Shown piece after piece: positions 43,451 through 53,447 of a stretch of 64,000 nucleotides of DNA. Origin of the DNA: Adiantum capillus-veneris (taxonomy: Eukaryota; Streptophyta; Polypodiopsida; Polypodiales; Pteridaceae); assembly GCA_014529385.2 (NCBI GenBank), contig CM043961.1:17898478-17962477 (forward strand), written 5' to 3'. Position numbers and translations under genes: made by a program. The notes under the pieces are model-generated. The model did not search any database. It was not told the origin of the DNA and saw nothing but the letters and a program-made list of their open reading frames with translations. How positions within the stretch are numbered: the first letter of the stretch is position 1; each line of letters opens with the position of its first letter.

Positions 43451-44066
43451 TGTCACAAAACGAGCACCACGGCCGTAATCTGAAGGTTGGCGTTGCTCTT
43501 CACTGTCAGCGCGTTTTGCGGAAATCTGCCACGTCAGCACTGTCAACGGAATTTTAGACATGTCCGTGTAGCTGCCACGTCATCAGTCCACACGCATGTG
43601 TGTGTGTGGGTCCTGCTTTATTTTGAATGTCTTTATGTCACTTGGGCCCCATTGGACGGGGTCCCATAAGCTGGTAGGACTTCTTCTTCTGTTGCTTGTT
43701 CTTCTTAGGGTTTAGGCCCCTCGGCCGTAATCTAAAGGTTGGCTCTGGACACATCAGCAGTTTGTGATAGCTGACATGGCACATTGTACGGAAATCCTGG
43801 GCTTTGAGAAAGCAAGCCTATGGGTGTTAGATTTTCATAGGAGGAGCTTTGGAGCAAAGCTTTTCATGTATGATGCTTTGAAGCCAAGGGCCTTTAATAT
43901 GTACCTTTGGGGGCTCACTCTGGCATTCTAGGTGTGAGGAAGCAGAGCTTGAGTCCTCGGCAATTGTACTCCGTGAAGCAATATAAAAGAAATACCGAAA
44001 GGGGCACTAGGGTTTTGGGACTAGTGCTCTGAGAGTGGAACTCCGCCAGTCCATGTCTACCATATG

Positions 44067-44129
<63 letters not shown>

Positions 44130-44840
44130 AAAGTCCTCGGCAAGTACTACTCCCAAGACACCTCTACACAGTCGAAGACGACACTCCTCAACTATGCGGT
44201 TTTCTAAGTGGTATCGGAGTTTAGACGGTTCTTCTTCTGGGAAGGATCCGATCCCTTTTCCCGCAGCACACATGGATTCTCGTAGTGAATCCGACAAAGA
44301 GGGAAGTGTTCCACCGACCACCTGACTTCAAGATGAAGTCAACTGTCAACCCTAATGCCAGTGGGGGAGTAGCAAAAACCAATAGAGATTCCAACAAGAA
44401 CCGACCTCCTTTCGAGCAATCGAGGGAAGACCACGGCCCATTCCCGATAGGAGATCTCGATAGGATGGAGTACCGACGTCAATTGCAGGTTGACGCTTGT
44501 GCTAGAAGGATGATCAAGTACCCCCAAGGACCCCAAGTACGCATAGTATGTGAAGAACCACCCGCTTGATCAAATTCATTCACGATTGCGAGATTCCATC
44601 CATTCACCTCTCAAGTCGGTAATGAAGAAGAAAGCAAAGCCGAGTTCAAAAAAGCAGAAGTTGTACTCGCAAGAAGATTTTGGCGATGCTCTTGAGGAGA
44701 AGCTCAACAAATTGATGAATACTACAAAAAATTGCTTTGAAAAACAATACTCCTGTAATGGTGATGGCAATCCTATGGTGTAGCACTCACTCTGGTCCTC
44801 CAGAGTCCAACTTCCAAGATTATCAGCTCAAAAAAGACGT
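43451..44840 (+). mobile_element. LTR retrotransposon 5' part: LTR, primer-binding site, Gag
   Basis: An LTR starting TGTCACAAAACGAGC (43451) runs to about 44208. It holds AAAGAAATACCGAAAGGGGC near 43988 and a (TC)n tract at 44071-44128. TGGTATCGGAG at 44209 is a primer-binding site. Gag-like frames follow, starting MDSRSESDKEGSVPP (44272), then segments at 44285-44569 and 44550-44783. It belongs to the same family as 14562-20653 but is longer in the LTR. Broken, no pol seen and no matching 3' LTR found. Confidence 0.7.
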
Positions 44841-45059
44841 TGGGAAGTATATTTCTAAAAAATTCTAGTTGTAGTCTTCCATAGTTTCTGTAGCCAACAT
44901 TTTTAGGTTACCCCATTCTGCCAGAAGCTGTACTTCAAACAAGGATGTCATGTGACTTCGGGCAAAAATATTCTTGAAAGCTTTCCAAGTCCTTGGAGCG
45001 TGAGGCTTTGTAGCTATAGAAGTCCACTATTGCATAGCATTGTCTTTGAGAAAAGAGGC
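44840..45059 (-). mobile_element. Gypsy Gag relic
   Basis: The minus strand reads a retrotransposon Gag segment (SFLKDNAMQ and RTWKAFKNIF), in opposite orientation to the preceding element. It is a short broken fossil into which the LTR starting at 45060 is set. Confidence 0.55.
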
Positions 45060-45423
45060 TGTAACAAACTTGGACACTCCAAGTCAAGAATCAATCACGA
45101 CAGCACCACATAACCACTTCAAAACAATTCACAGATCATAATAGACTCGCACTAGCCCGGCGAAGTTCCGTGCCTAGAGATATTGGCCCCAAAGACTGGC
45201 GTCCCTTTCGGTATTTCTTTATGTATTAATCACTGTCAAAGTACAAGAGAGCGGTTAGGGTTTCACTCTCAGACTCTGCGCCCAGATGCTCTGCAGAGTG
45301 AGCCCCTCACCGCTTATTTAAAGATTACAAGGGATTCCCTGAAGCAGAGCCCCAAAAGCTTCCAGTTCAAAAGCAGAATTTCTCTCTCTCTCCCAAGAGA
45401 GTAAAAAAAAAATAAAGCAAATC

Positions 45424-45498
<75 letters not shown>

Positions 45499-45751
45499 AT
45501 TCAAATTGCGTAGCCAAAAAGCCTTCAATTTGCGTCGCTAGGAGGAAAAAGTAGGTCCCTCGTTTTCCGGAAATCCGTACGCTGGCCACGTGGCAATTTT
45601 AGAGTTTCAGCCAGAAATTAGGGTTAGAGTTTCCAGAAATTAGGGTTTTGTAGATTAGGGCTTTGGGCAGAAATTAGGGTTTGCAAGAATTAGGGTTTTT
45701 GGCAAAAATTAGGGTTTTTGTTGTCGGTAGCCACATCATCACTTTGTGACA
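45060..45751 (-). repeat. 3' LTR of the chromovirus fossil
   Basis: 692 bp, including GGCGTCCCTTTCGGTATTTC near 45198, a (TC)n tract at about 45427-45497, and repeated AATTAGGGTTT units near 45616-45720. The AATTAGGGTTT run is a five- to six-copy short tandem repeat resembling interstitial telomere-like DNA. Confidence 0.75.
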
Positions 45752-47167
45752 TACCCCCCTCTTGAAAGCATTGTAATCGACTGTGATTACGCCTGCAAAA
45801 CCAACAGAAGCCATAAACCGTCTTAGCAGACACTGACTGTTGGTACCTACGTACTAGGAACACACATCTAGCACATGTACCAAATCGACAGTCACATGAC
45901 ATCATAGGACATCACTAGACATCACATGACATTCAACATTCATTCATATCTTAGACCATGATTTATCGGCAATGTAGCTAGCAATTGCATCTAGGTCCAA
46001 TCGGGACCTCATCAATGTCCGATTGACTAACCCCTATTGTACGAGGATGTGGCAGCTGTTAACTATGTCACGAGGACGTGGCAACTGCTAACCTTAGTTG
46101 TTGGTTTCTTTCCAATGATTTTTGTTTCATTTTTGAGACCCTCTTTTTGAAGTTGCAAATGGTCGGACATTGTATGGCCAATGTGAACGGTAGTTTCACC
46201 CGCAAACGGGAAGTTGGTCGGCAGTGGAATTCGTAAAGTAAAAGGATGTCTAGACTCAATTCAAGATCATGTAGGTCCCCCCTGTCGCACTTAGCAAGTT
46301 GGTGGATACTAGGAAGTAAACTCAATAAAGGCATAAAGTCAAGGTGGGATCACCAACAGAAAGTATCCGACAGTTGGGCCACGTTGCACTTTTAGATGCG
46401 GTCCCAATGAGGATAGATAGTCAGATGACCAGTGGGAGCCCAACGGAAGCATCTCCTAAAAATTAGGGAACTACTATTTTGGGCCATGAAATGTGTTCGT
46501 GTCATTAGCTTTGGAATGACAAGGGGAACATTTCCATGGCTGCCAAAACCTGCGTATCGCTGAAAACACAGCAAAACAGCCCTGTAAACACACATCTGAT
46601 GCCTTCCAATGCTGAAAATGAGCTCCTTGGTCCTAGGTAAAGTCATGGGAAGCTCAAAACTGCAGAGAAATGGCTGAAAATCAGAGTTCTCAGCCTCCAA
46701 AATTGCTCCCAGACTTGGTAAATTGACCAAAAAGTGCCACTTGGCACTCATACATGCAATTTCCCCGCATTGGATCCGTGGGGCGGTAGGCGTTGGCTTT
46801 CACCTGAAATTCTTTACTTTAGACACACACACAGAGCACTTTGCAAAGGTAACCTGCAATAGGAATTAACACTTGAATACACACATGGCTCGGAAGCTAG
46901 AATGCCCCGAGCAGATGCCGACAACCTGTAGGCCCCAAAATTGGTGCCCCTTTCGGTATTTCTTTATTCTTTGAGAGGAAAAATAACAAAGTAAGGTCCT
47001 GGGAATCCTTTACCTGTATCACACTAGATACTACCTGATTTGGCTAAATTTCGGCAACATAACAACCCCAAAACTTGCACGAAATCAATTCCCCTGCTGG
47101 ATCTCACGTGCACTGGCGTAAACCCTCTGATTCCTACCCAAAAACAGTAAATTCAGGTCGCTGTATT

Positions 47168-47754
47168 TGTAGCGCGGATAATGTGTCGTGCTCTCTACAG
47201 TGTGGGTACCCCTCAGTGCAATGTGCGTGACAATCTCACTCAAACCAATGGAAACTCTCTCAAACAGAATGAAACACAGAAACAAGGGATAACAACAGAG
47301 ACACAACAATGGACCAGAACATGTGGACTCGACTAGCTCAAAGAACCATGTACAGACTTTGGCGTGGCAGCACACTTAGCTCCAGCCCAGGACTCACAGG
47401 TACAATGGGGTGTCGAGGCTCAGATGTGCAGGGATGGTGAAGATGTGCTCTGTGCATAGACTCACTGCCCTCTCGACGATGCTGGACCAAAGGTGAAGAA
47501 AAAATGATAAGATAACCGACCGCTACTACTCATATGTACCACCGTAAAGAGCCACCAACGGCTCATAAATGTCAGCCATGTGGTGACCTGGCCACGAGGT
47601 CCACTAGGCCACCGTCGATCGTCTGTAGGTACCCTACCACGTGTCACTCCCAGACCAGACGTCCATCCAGAGGGTCCGTCCAGTGTGAACCAGTCCCAGT
47701 GTAATCCACTGTCCAACTGTTTGTCCTGTGAAGTGACATTGTAGCCCTGCTACA
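47168..47754 (-). repeat. 3' LTR of the gag-protease element
   Basis: TGTAGCGCGGATAATG to TAGCCCTGCTACA; it is the 3' LTR because the genes read on the minus strand. An A-rich TGATAAGATAACC segment lies near 47500. Confidence 0.88.
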
Positions 47755-47830
47755 GGTTGCCCGCCACAAGACCGCTCACCGTCTCGGTGAGAGGAATACT
47801 GAGAAAACTGTGAAAGAAAACCACTAGGTG

Positions 47831-48247
47831 CTACATCCGTACATTTCTTGAAGCAGATGCTAGGCCCAACCATGACCTTACATGCCTCAAAAGTGGAGTA
47901 AAACACTGTCCTGCTTGCAACGCCTTAAGCCTTTGAATAGGCAAGAACCCAATATGATTGCATAGTCCAAGAAACCCAATCGGCAAAACAAACTGAGGCT
48001 CCTCAGCAAAGAGATATGCTCGGTTTGGATCCAACGCATCTTTATCCTCCATAACTATAGTGAGAAGAAAATGACCTGGTCCACACTTGCAGATGAAATT
48101 GTCGAAAAGAGGGATGATCAGAAGCTCGAGTAATAACGCGATGCGGTTAAGCTCCATCTTAATGGCAAAACGAAAAGCATTAACGGCATTGTGATGGCAA
48201 CCAAGTGAATGCTTGAAAGCCCCAAGGAAACAGCCAAAAAGGTTCAT
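47831..48247 (-). other. Unrecognised 138-codon frame next to the tubulin piece
   Basis: Starts MNLFGCFLGAFKHSLGCHHN and contains MELNRIALLLELLIIPLFDN and LDPNRAYLFAEEPQFVLPIG. It is hydrophobic in the middle and shows none of the motifs of Gag, protease, RT or integrase. It lies between the tubulin piece and the 3' LTR and could be a second captured host fragment. No function is proposed. Confidence 0.4.
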
Positions 48248-48296
48248 AAACTTACTGCTGTGATAGGATTACACAAAATTTCTCTGCCCCTTTGTG

Positions 48297-48647
48297 CAGC
48301 ATGCCATGTATTTACCATGACGAGGATCACATTTTGCCATCATTGACGATGGCTCAAATGCGTTGGTTTTCTCTGCAACGGACAACTGCTCATGATAGGC
48401 CTTAGCTGCCGAAATCATTGGGGCATATGATGAAAGCATGAAGTGAATTCTGAGGTAAGTAACCAGGTTGGTTCATCAATCACAGTGGGCTCTAAATCAA
48501 CAAACACAGCTCGAGGAACATGCTTTTCTGCTCCCATCTCGTCTCACTGAAGAAGGTGTTAAAGGCATCATCACCGCCACCAACAGTCTTGTTACTGGGC
48601 ATCTCTCCATCTGGATAGAGCTCCCAGCAAGCATTTTGACCTGGATG
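48297..48647 (-). pseudogene. Captured alpha-tubulin gene fragment
   Basis: The minus strand encodes [32 protein letters not shown] and [17 protein letters not shown], matching roughly residues 10-76 of alpha-tubulin. It runs directly into [31 protein letters not shown] and [20 protein letters not shown], matching roughly residues 257-316. The two stretches are not adjacent in the real protein. They lie in different frames. No introns are seen within either stretch, suggesting capture from an mRNA. The piece sits inside the gag-protease LTR element in the same orientation. It cannot make tubulin. Match to tubulin is by recalled family sequence and is strong. Confidence 0.9.
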
Positions 48648-48659
48648 CCAGTATGACCA

Positions 48660-49580
48660 GGGGCGAGGGGGGCTGGTTAGGGCCGAGGCAAGGGAGGGGG
48701 TGGGTAGGTAGGGGTGAGGGTGGGGAGGGAGGGCTAGATAGGGGCGAGGGGGAGTGGGTAGGGGCGAGGGGAGGTGAGGGGGAGGGTAGGGGCGAGGGGG
48801 GAGGGTGAAAGGGGTGGGTAGGGGCGAGGGCAAGGGAGGGGAGGGTAGGGGCGAGAGGGGGTAGGTAGGGGAGAGGACTTAAGGGGGTGGGTAGGGGCGA
48901 GAGGGGGGGGGGGGGGGGGTGGGTAGGGGCGAGGGGTGAGGGGAGGGTAGGGGCGACGGCTTAAGGGGGTGTGAGCCAATTGGATTGGGTAGGGGCCAAT
49001 GGGAGAGGGTAGGGACCAACTCGAGAGGGTAGGGACCGATTGGATTGGGTAGGGGCCGATTGGAGAGGGTAGGGACCAATTCGAGAGGGTAGGGACCGAT
49101 TGGATTGGGTAGGGGCCAATTGGAGAGGGTAGGGGTGAGGGGATTGGGATTGGGTATGGACCAATTGGAGAGGGTAGGGGCGAGGGGATTGGGATTGGGT
49201 ATGGACCAATTGGAGAGGGTAGGGGCGATAGGGACCAACTCGAGGGGGTAGGGATCGATTGGATTGGGTAGGGGCCGATTGGAGAGGGTAGGGACCAATT
49301 CGAGAGGGTAGGGACCGATTGGATTGGGTAGGGGCCGATTGGAGAGGGTAGGGGCGAGGGGATTGGGATTGGGTATGGACCAATTGGAGAGGGTAGGGGC
49401 GAGGGGGATTGGGTAGGGGCCAATTGGAGGTGGATTGGGAAGGGATGAGAGAGGAAGGGTAGGGTGAATGAAGGTTGGGTAGGGGCGAGTTGGCAAGGGG
49501 GAGGGCGAGGATAGTAATGGGGACTAGGCGAGGGGGAGAGTAGGGCGAGGGCGAGGGGGAGAGGGGGAGGGAGGGCGAGG
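48660..49580. repeat. G-rich minisatellite
   Basis: The + strand is nearly free of C and made of GGGTAGGGRCCRATTGGA and GGAGAGGGTAGGGGCGAGGG variants arranged in higher-order blocks. It also has a run of about 20 G near 48907-48920. Runs of three to four G at short spacing could form G-quadruplexes. It lies inside the gag-protease element. Confidence 0.9.
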
Positions 49581-50026
49581 GACAGAGGGTAGATAGTAGC
49601 AAACAAAGAGCACCCAGCTATCAGGAGCAATACAGCTATCAAGATCTTGGAATTCATCTTGCAGGACGGGCTCTGAGAAGGGAGTTTGCTAGACACAGAG
49701 GAGAGCTTTCTTCTGGTCAAAGAAGCAGACACCAAAAGGGTTGATGTTTTAGGGGGGGTGAACTTCTGTAGAGGAGGTTTCTTACTGCTATTATGCTTCT
49801 TCATAGGCTCAGGTGGCACATTAGATTTAGTTACTGTGGAATCATTTGAAGAGGGTGTTCTTTCAGGCGAAGAGTGAATAGAGACTCCATAACAAGGCAT
49901 AGATTTTGTGGCCTCCAACCACTCGAGCAAATCTTCATCTGACCCTTCAGGTGTAATAGGCTGTTCTTGTTTAGGTTTGGTTTCCATTGACAAAGAAACT
50001 TGCTGCACCCTCGGGATCCATACCAC
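48734..50026 (-). other. Open frame of about 430 codons, partly over a minisatellite
   Basis: The frame overlaps the end of gag-protease in another register. Residues about 15-125 are polar (EGSDEDLLEWLEATK, KKHNSSKKPPLQKFTPPKT). A hydrophobic segment (ILIAVLLLIAGCSLFATIY) near residue 130 could cross a membrane or be a buried signal. The rest is proline-rich repeats dictated by the G-rich minisatellite. I do not recognise a family. The first part may be coding; the repeat part is probably not a selected protein. Confidence 0.35.
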
Positions 50027-52247
50027 CTTCTAAGAGAATGGGTTGCATCGAGGAGCTAGAATTATGTATCCACATTGCATCATTTCCCCAATCATGGAGT
50101 GCTTTAGTGTGTCGCAGCCAGGGTCTTCCAATAAGCAAGGGATAACCTCCCTCTACCTGCGGAAGATTAACTACCACAAAATCCAAGTTGAAAGTGAAAT
50201 CTTGTACCTTCAGAGGCACCTTGTCGACTATGCCCACTGGGTAGACTGTTCTCTGATCGGCCAATGTAACAGTGAAAGGAGCAGGTCGGGTAGGCTTTAG
50301 ACCTAAGGCCATCATAGTGAATTCGGGCATCAAATTGATTCCAGATCCACCATCAACGATGACGCCGGATAGCTGGTGCCCAAGAATAGATACAGTGAGA
50401 TGAGGACTTTTATAATCGGTGAGGGGAGCAGATGGATAGGAAATCAAATAAGACTCTAAGGGCTGTACAGGGAGGTGCCCGCCACTAGGCCCAGCCCCCG
50501 GGTACAGAGACTGAATGACTGACAGGGTGTCACTTCTAAGTGTGGCGTCGAGCCTTAGCATATCATATAGTGACACCTGCTGAAAAGTATTTTTCAAGAT
50601 GGCTTCTGCTGTGGGCTGGGCGCCTTCGAACTGGGCTCCCTTTGGGGCCTTAATCTGTTCCAAGTCAGCCACTGCTTCCAAGAAGGCTCCATCAATGTCA
50701 GATAACAGGGAAGTTGGTTTTCTTTGAGCAATTTTGAAGGACTCGTCCTTTGGGTCAAATAGACCAGCTTGAGGAAGTGAGGACTGGCGAGGTGGACCTG
50801 TGGGCAGACTGAGACCAAGAGCTGCTCTTTGTGCCCGAGTAAGGACACCAGCAGGCTCCTCCTCTTGCAGTGGCTTAACCACATGAGTAGCAGGTGATGG
50901 TTGAGGCACGGTGTTCACAGTAATCAAGTCTATCTTCGGGAAGGTGAATTCTTGCTGGTTCTGAGTCGAGCTTGAAGACGTGGATGCCCTTTGCGTGGGA
51001 CAATCCTTACTGTAGTGATCCTTCGAATCAGGGCAATGACGACAAGGAGGGGACCCCTCAGGTAAAGGACACTTGCTCTGATAATGCCCATATTCTCCGC
51101 ATCTGTAGTAGAGTATGGGCCGATTGGAAGGACGAAACGGGGGACGAGGTGGTTGCTGCATGGAGTTGGAGGCTGAAGTGTAGAAGCTCTTAGGGGTTGA
51201 GGTGGCATTAGCATTATAAAAACTTTGAGTCGGGAAAGTACTTGACATACCTTGGACAGCAGGGGTATTGAGCAAAGGTGGCATGTAGTTGGGATGGCTG
51301 TAGTGGGAAACCATGTTGGATGCTGGTGCTAACCCCAGTTGGAGAGTAGGACCAAGACTTTGCTGTATTTTGTGCAATCCCTTTATATAGTAGCAATCCT
51401 TATCTTCATGACCCGATTTTTCGCAGAAGTGGCAATAAGAGAGAAGGGGGCAGTCCTGTGGAGGGTGTCCTGGAGAGCGGCATGAACTACACCATACCAT
51501 AGCCTTAGTCTCCTGCTGAGACCTGAGCTCTTCTAACTCTCTTTTAAGTTGATCATAAGCCTCTTGATGTGGAGGCTTCTCCTGTTTGAGAGAGAAGGAT
51601 CTCTCTTCGTGAAGGGCCCACTGTAACTTTAGGGCTTCCAGTTCCCTTCTTAAAGAAGTCAAGGGGTCTGATGGACTGTCCACAAGTACAGGGCCAGTAT
51701 CTAACTGAGGAGAGTCAGTGAACTGCCTTCTTGCTCCCTCTATTCTAGTAGCAGTAGCAACAAAGTCCTCCAGACTGGCTTCAGGACGGAGACTTTCTCT
51801 AAGCTTTTGTTGAGAAGTCTTAGGCAGAGCCTTCTCTACCCACTTCTTCACCATGAATTCCCCTGGTTGCTGAGGCAGCTTGGCGACCAAGGACTTTGTT
51901 ATGGTCATGAGCTCTGCAAATGTCTCCTTGGGCTGGAGCAACAGGTTGGCCAACTCATCTAGAATCTTCTCTTGATAATCCCCTGGTCGGAAAGCTTCAT
52001 AGAACTGCTGTCTTAACATGGTCCAAGTAGTAAAGTGGTTCTCAGCAAACTGACTGTACCATTTATCTGCAAGACCATCCAAGGTGGACGGGAAGAGCAC
52101 CAGGTATGCGTCTTCTCTGTTGAGGCCACGACCTCTGCAAAGAGAGACAAACCTCCGAGCATGGTCGTCTGCATCTTCTGCGGAGAGACCTTTAAAGGTA
52201 GGGAACTTGATGTTCACCTTTGCCAGAACACTTGTGAGCTCCTCCAT
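49971..52247 (-). CDS. Gag-protease polyprotein of an LTR retrotransposon
   Basis: 758 codons, uninterrupted. Residues about 10-170 are a plant retrotransposon Gag capsid domain (FKGLSAEDADDHARRFVSLC, GLADKWYSQF, FYEAFRPGDYQEKILDEL). CCHC-type knuckles follow (CSSCRSPGHPPQDC, CHFCEKSGHEDKDC, YRCGEYGHYQSKC), which bind RNA. Residues about 620-730 are a retropepsin-like aspartic protease with the catalytic segment VDGGSGINLM and a LLIGRPWL flap-side motif. In such proteins the protease releases Gag. The frame ends soon after the protease, and no RT follows. Confidence 0.88.
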   Translation of the reverse strand: MEELTSVLAKVNIKFPTFKGLSAEDADDHARRFVSLCRGRGLNREDAYLVLFPSTLDGLADKWYSQFAENHFTTWTMLRQQFYEAFRPGDYQEKILDELANLLLQPKETFAELMTITKSLVAKLPQQPGEFMVKKWVEKALPKTSQQKLRESLRPEASLEDFVATATRIEGARRQFTDSPQLDTGPVLVDSPSDPLTSLRRELEALKLQWALHEERSFSLKQEKPPHQEAYDQLKRELEELRSQQETKAMVWCSSCRSPGHPPQDCPLLSYCHFCEKSGHEDKDCYYIKGLHKIQQSLGPTLQLGLAPASNMVSHYSHPNYMPPLLNTPAVQGMSSTFPTQSFYNANATSTPKSFYTSASNSMQQPPRPPFRPSNRPILYYRCGEYGHYQSKCPLPEGSPPCRHCPDSKDHYSKDCPTQRASTSSSSTQNQQEFTFPKIDLITVNTVPQPSPATHVVKPLQEEEPAGVLTRAQRAALGLSLPTGPPRQSSLPQAGLFDPKDESFKIAQRKPTSLLSDIDGAFLEAVADLEQIKAPKGAQFEGAQPTAEAILKNTFQQVSLYDMLRLDATLRSDTLSVIQSLYPGAGPSGGHLPVQPLESYLISYPSAPLTDYKSPHLTVSILGHQLSGVIVDGGSGINLMPEFTMMALGLKPTRPAPFTVTLADQRTVYPVGIVDKVPLKVQDFTFNLDFVVVNLPQVEGGYPLLIGRPWLRHTKALHDWGNDAMWIHNSSSSMQPILLEGGMDPEGAASFFVNGNQT

Positions 52248-52860
52248 GGCCTCTTGCTCCTAAGTCTGTTGCCCCCTAGCTTGCTGTAACAAAATGGGGG
52301 AGAGCCTTACCGCAGAAGGTGACCTGAAGGATGTAGAACCGGTCGAAGGAATGGAGGTAGCCGTATGAGTAGGTATGGGTGATGGGGTTAATATGCTTCT
52401 ACTGGGCACCAAGGGTTGACGCCTTCTGTGGTAGTACTTCAGAGGACTCAGTAGTGCACTTTGACGCTCCAAAGACCTCCTTGTATGTGTCATGCAGTAA
52501 CCGCCAACCCCACCAAGCTTTGGGCAAGAAGACCTTCACTTGGGCAAGATAACCTTCACTTGGCTGAACATTGGTCTAGACTCTACTAGACCAGGGCGAG
52601 TGACTAGACCACCTGGCCTGGACCAGGACGAGGAAGGACTAGACCAGGGACGAGAAGGACTAGATCACGACGAGCACTGGGTGGACCAGGGCGAGAGAGG
52701 ACCAGACCAACAAGGCGAGAGACTGGACCAGCTAGATTAAGCTGTCAAGGGTGAAACTGAACCAGACCAACAGGCTGCACAGGCGAGGCGAAGAAACCAG
52801 CTACTCACTAGAGTGAGACTTTAGTTGAGGTCCCACCGTGATCGCCAACATGAGAGCACC

Positions 52861-53447
52861 TGTAGCGCGGATAATGTGTTGTGCTCTCTACAGTGTGGGT
52901 GCCCCTCAATGCAATGTGCGTGACAATCTCACTCAAACCAATGGAAACTCTCTCAAACAGAATGAAACACAGAAACAAGGGATAACAACAGAGACACAAC
53001 AGTGGACCAGAACATGTGGACTCAACTAGCTCAAAGAACCATGTACAGACTCTGGCGTGGCAGCACACTCAGCTCCAGCCCAGGACTCAAAGGTACAATG
53101 GGGTTTCGAGGCTCAGATGTGCAGGGATGGTGAAGATGTGCTCTGTGCATAGACTCACTGCCCTCTCGACGATGCTGGACCAAAGGTGAAGAAAAAATGA
53201 TAAGATAACCGACCGCTACTACTCATATGTACCACTGTAAAGAGCCACCAACGACTCATAAATGTCAGCCATGTGGTGACCTGGCCACGAGGTCCACTAG
53301 GCCACAGTCGGTCGTTGGTAGGTACCCTACCACGTGTCACTCCTAGACCAGACGTCCGTCCAGAGGGTCCGTCCAGTGTGAACCAGTCCTAGTGTAACCC
53401 ACTGTCCAACTGTATGTCCTGTGAAGTGACACTGTAGCCCTGCTACA
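52861..53447 (-). repeat. 5' LTR of the gag-protease element
   Basis: Same length and ends as 47168-47754. On the minus strand it is followed by GGTGCTCTCATGTTGGCGATCACGG (first 20 bases are key), where a primer-binding site is expected. This does not match the initiator-tRNA site used by the other elements here. Confidence 0.88.

Larger units (their letters stand above)
47168..53447 (-). mobile_element. Non-autonomous gag-protease LTR retrotransposon carrying a captured host gene piece
   Basis: LTRs of 587 bp at 47168-47754 and 52861-53447 have perfect TGTAGC/GCTACA ends, and GTATT flanks both sides (47163-47167 and 53448-53452). By eye they differ at about 20 positions (3-4%), so the insertion is fairly young. 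Between them on the minus strand are a gag-protease ORF (49971-52247), a proline-rich region over a G-rich minisatellite (about 48660-49580), an alpha-tubulin piece (48297-48647) and an unrecognised ORF (47831-48247). No reverse transcriptase, RNase H or integrase was seen, so it would depend on another element. Structure looks whole for this type. Confidence 0.85.
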
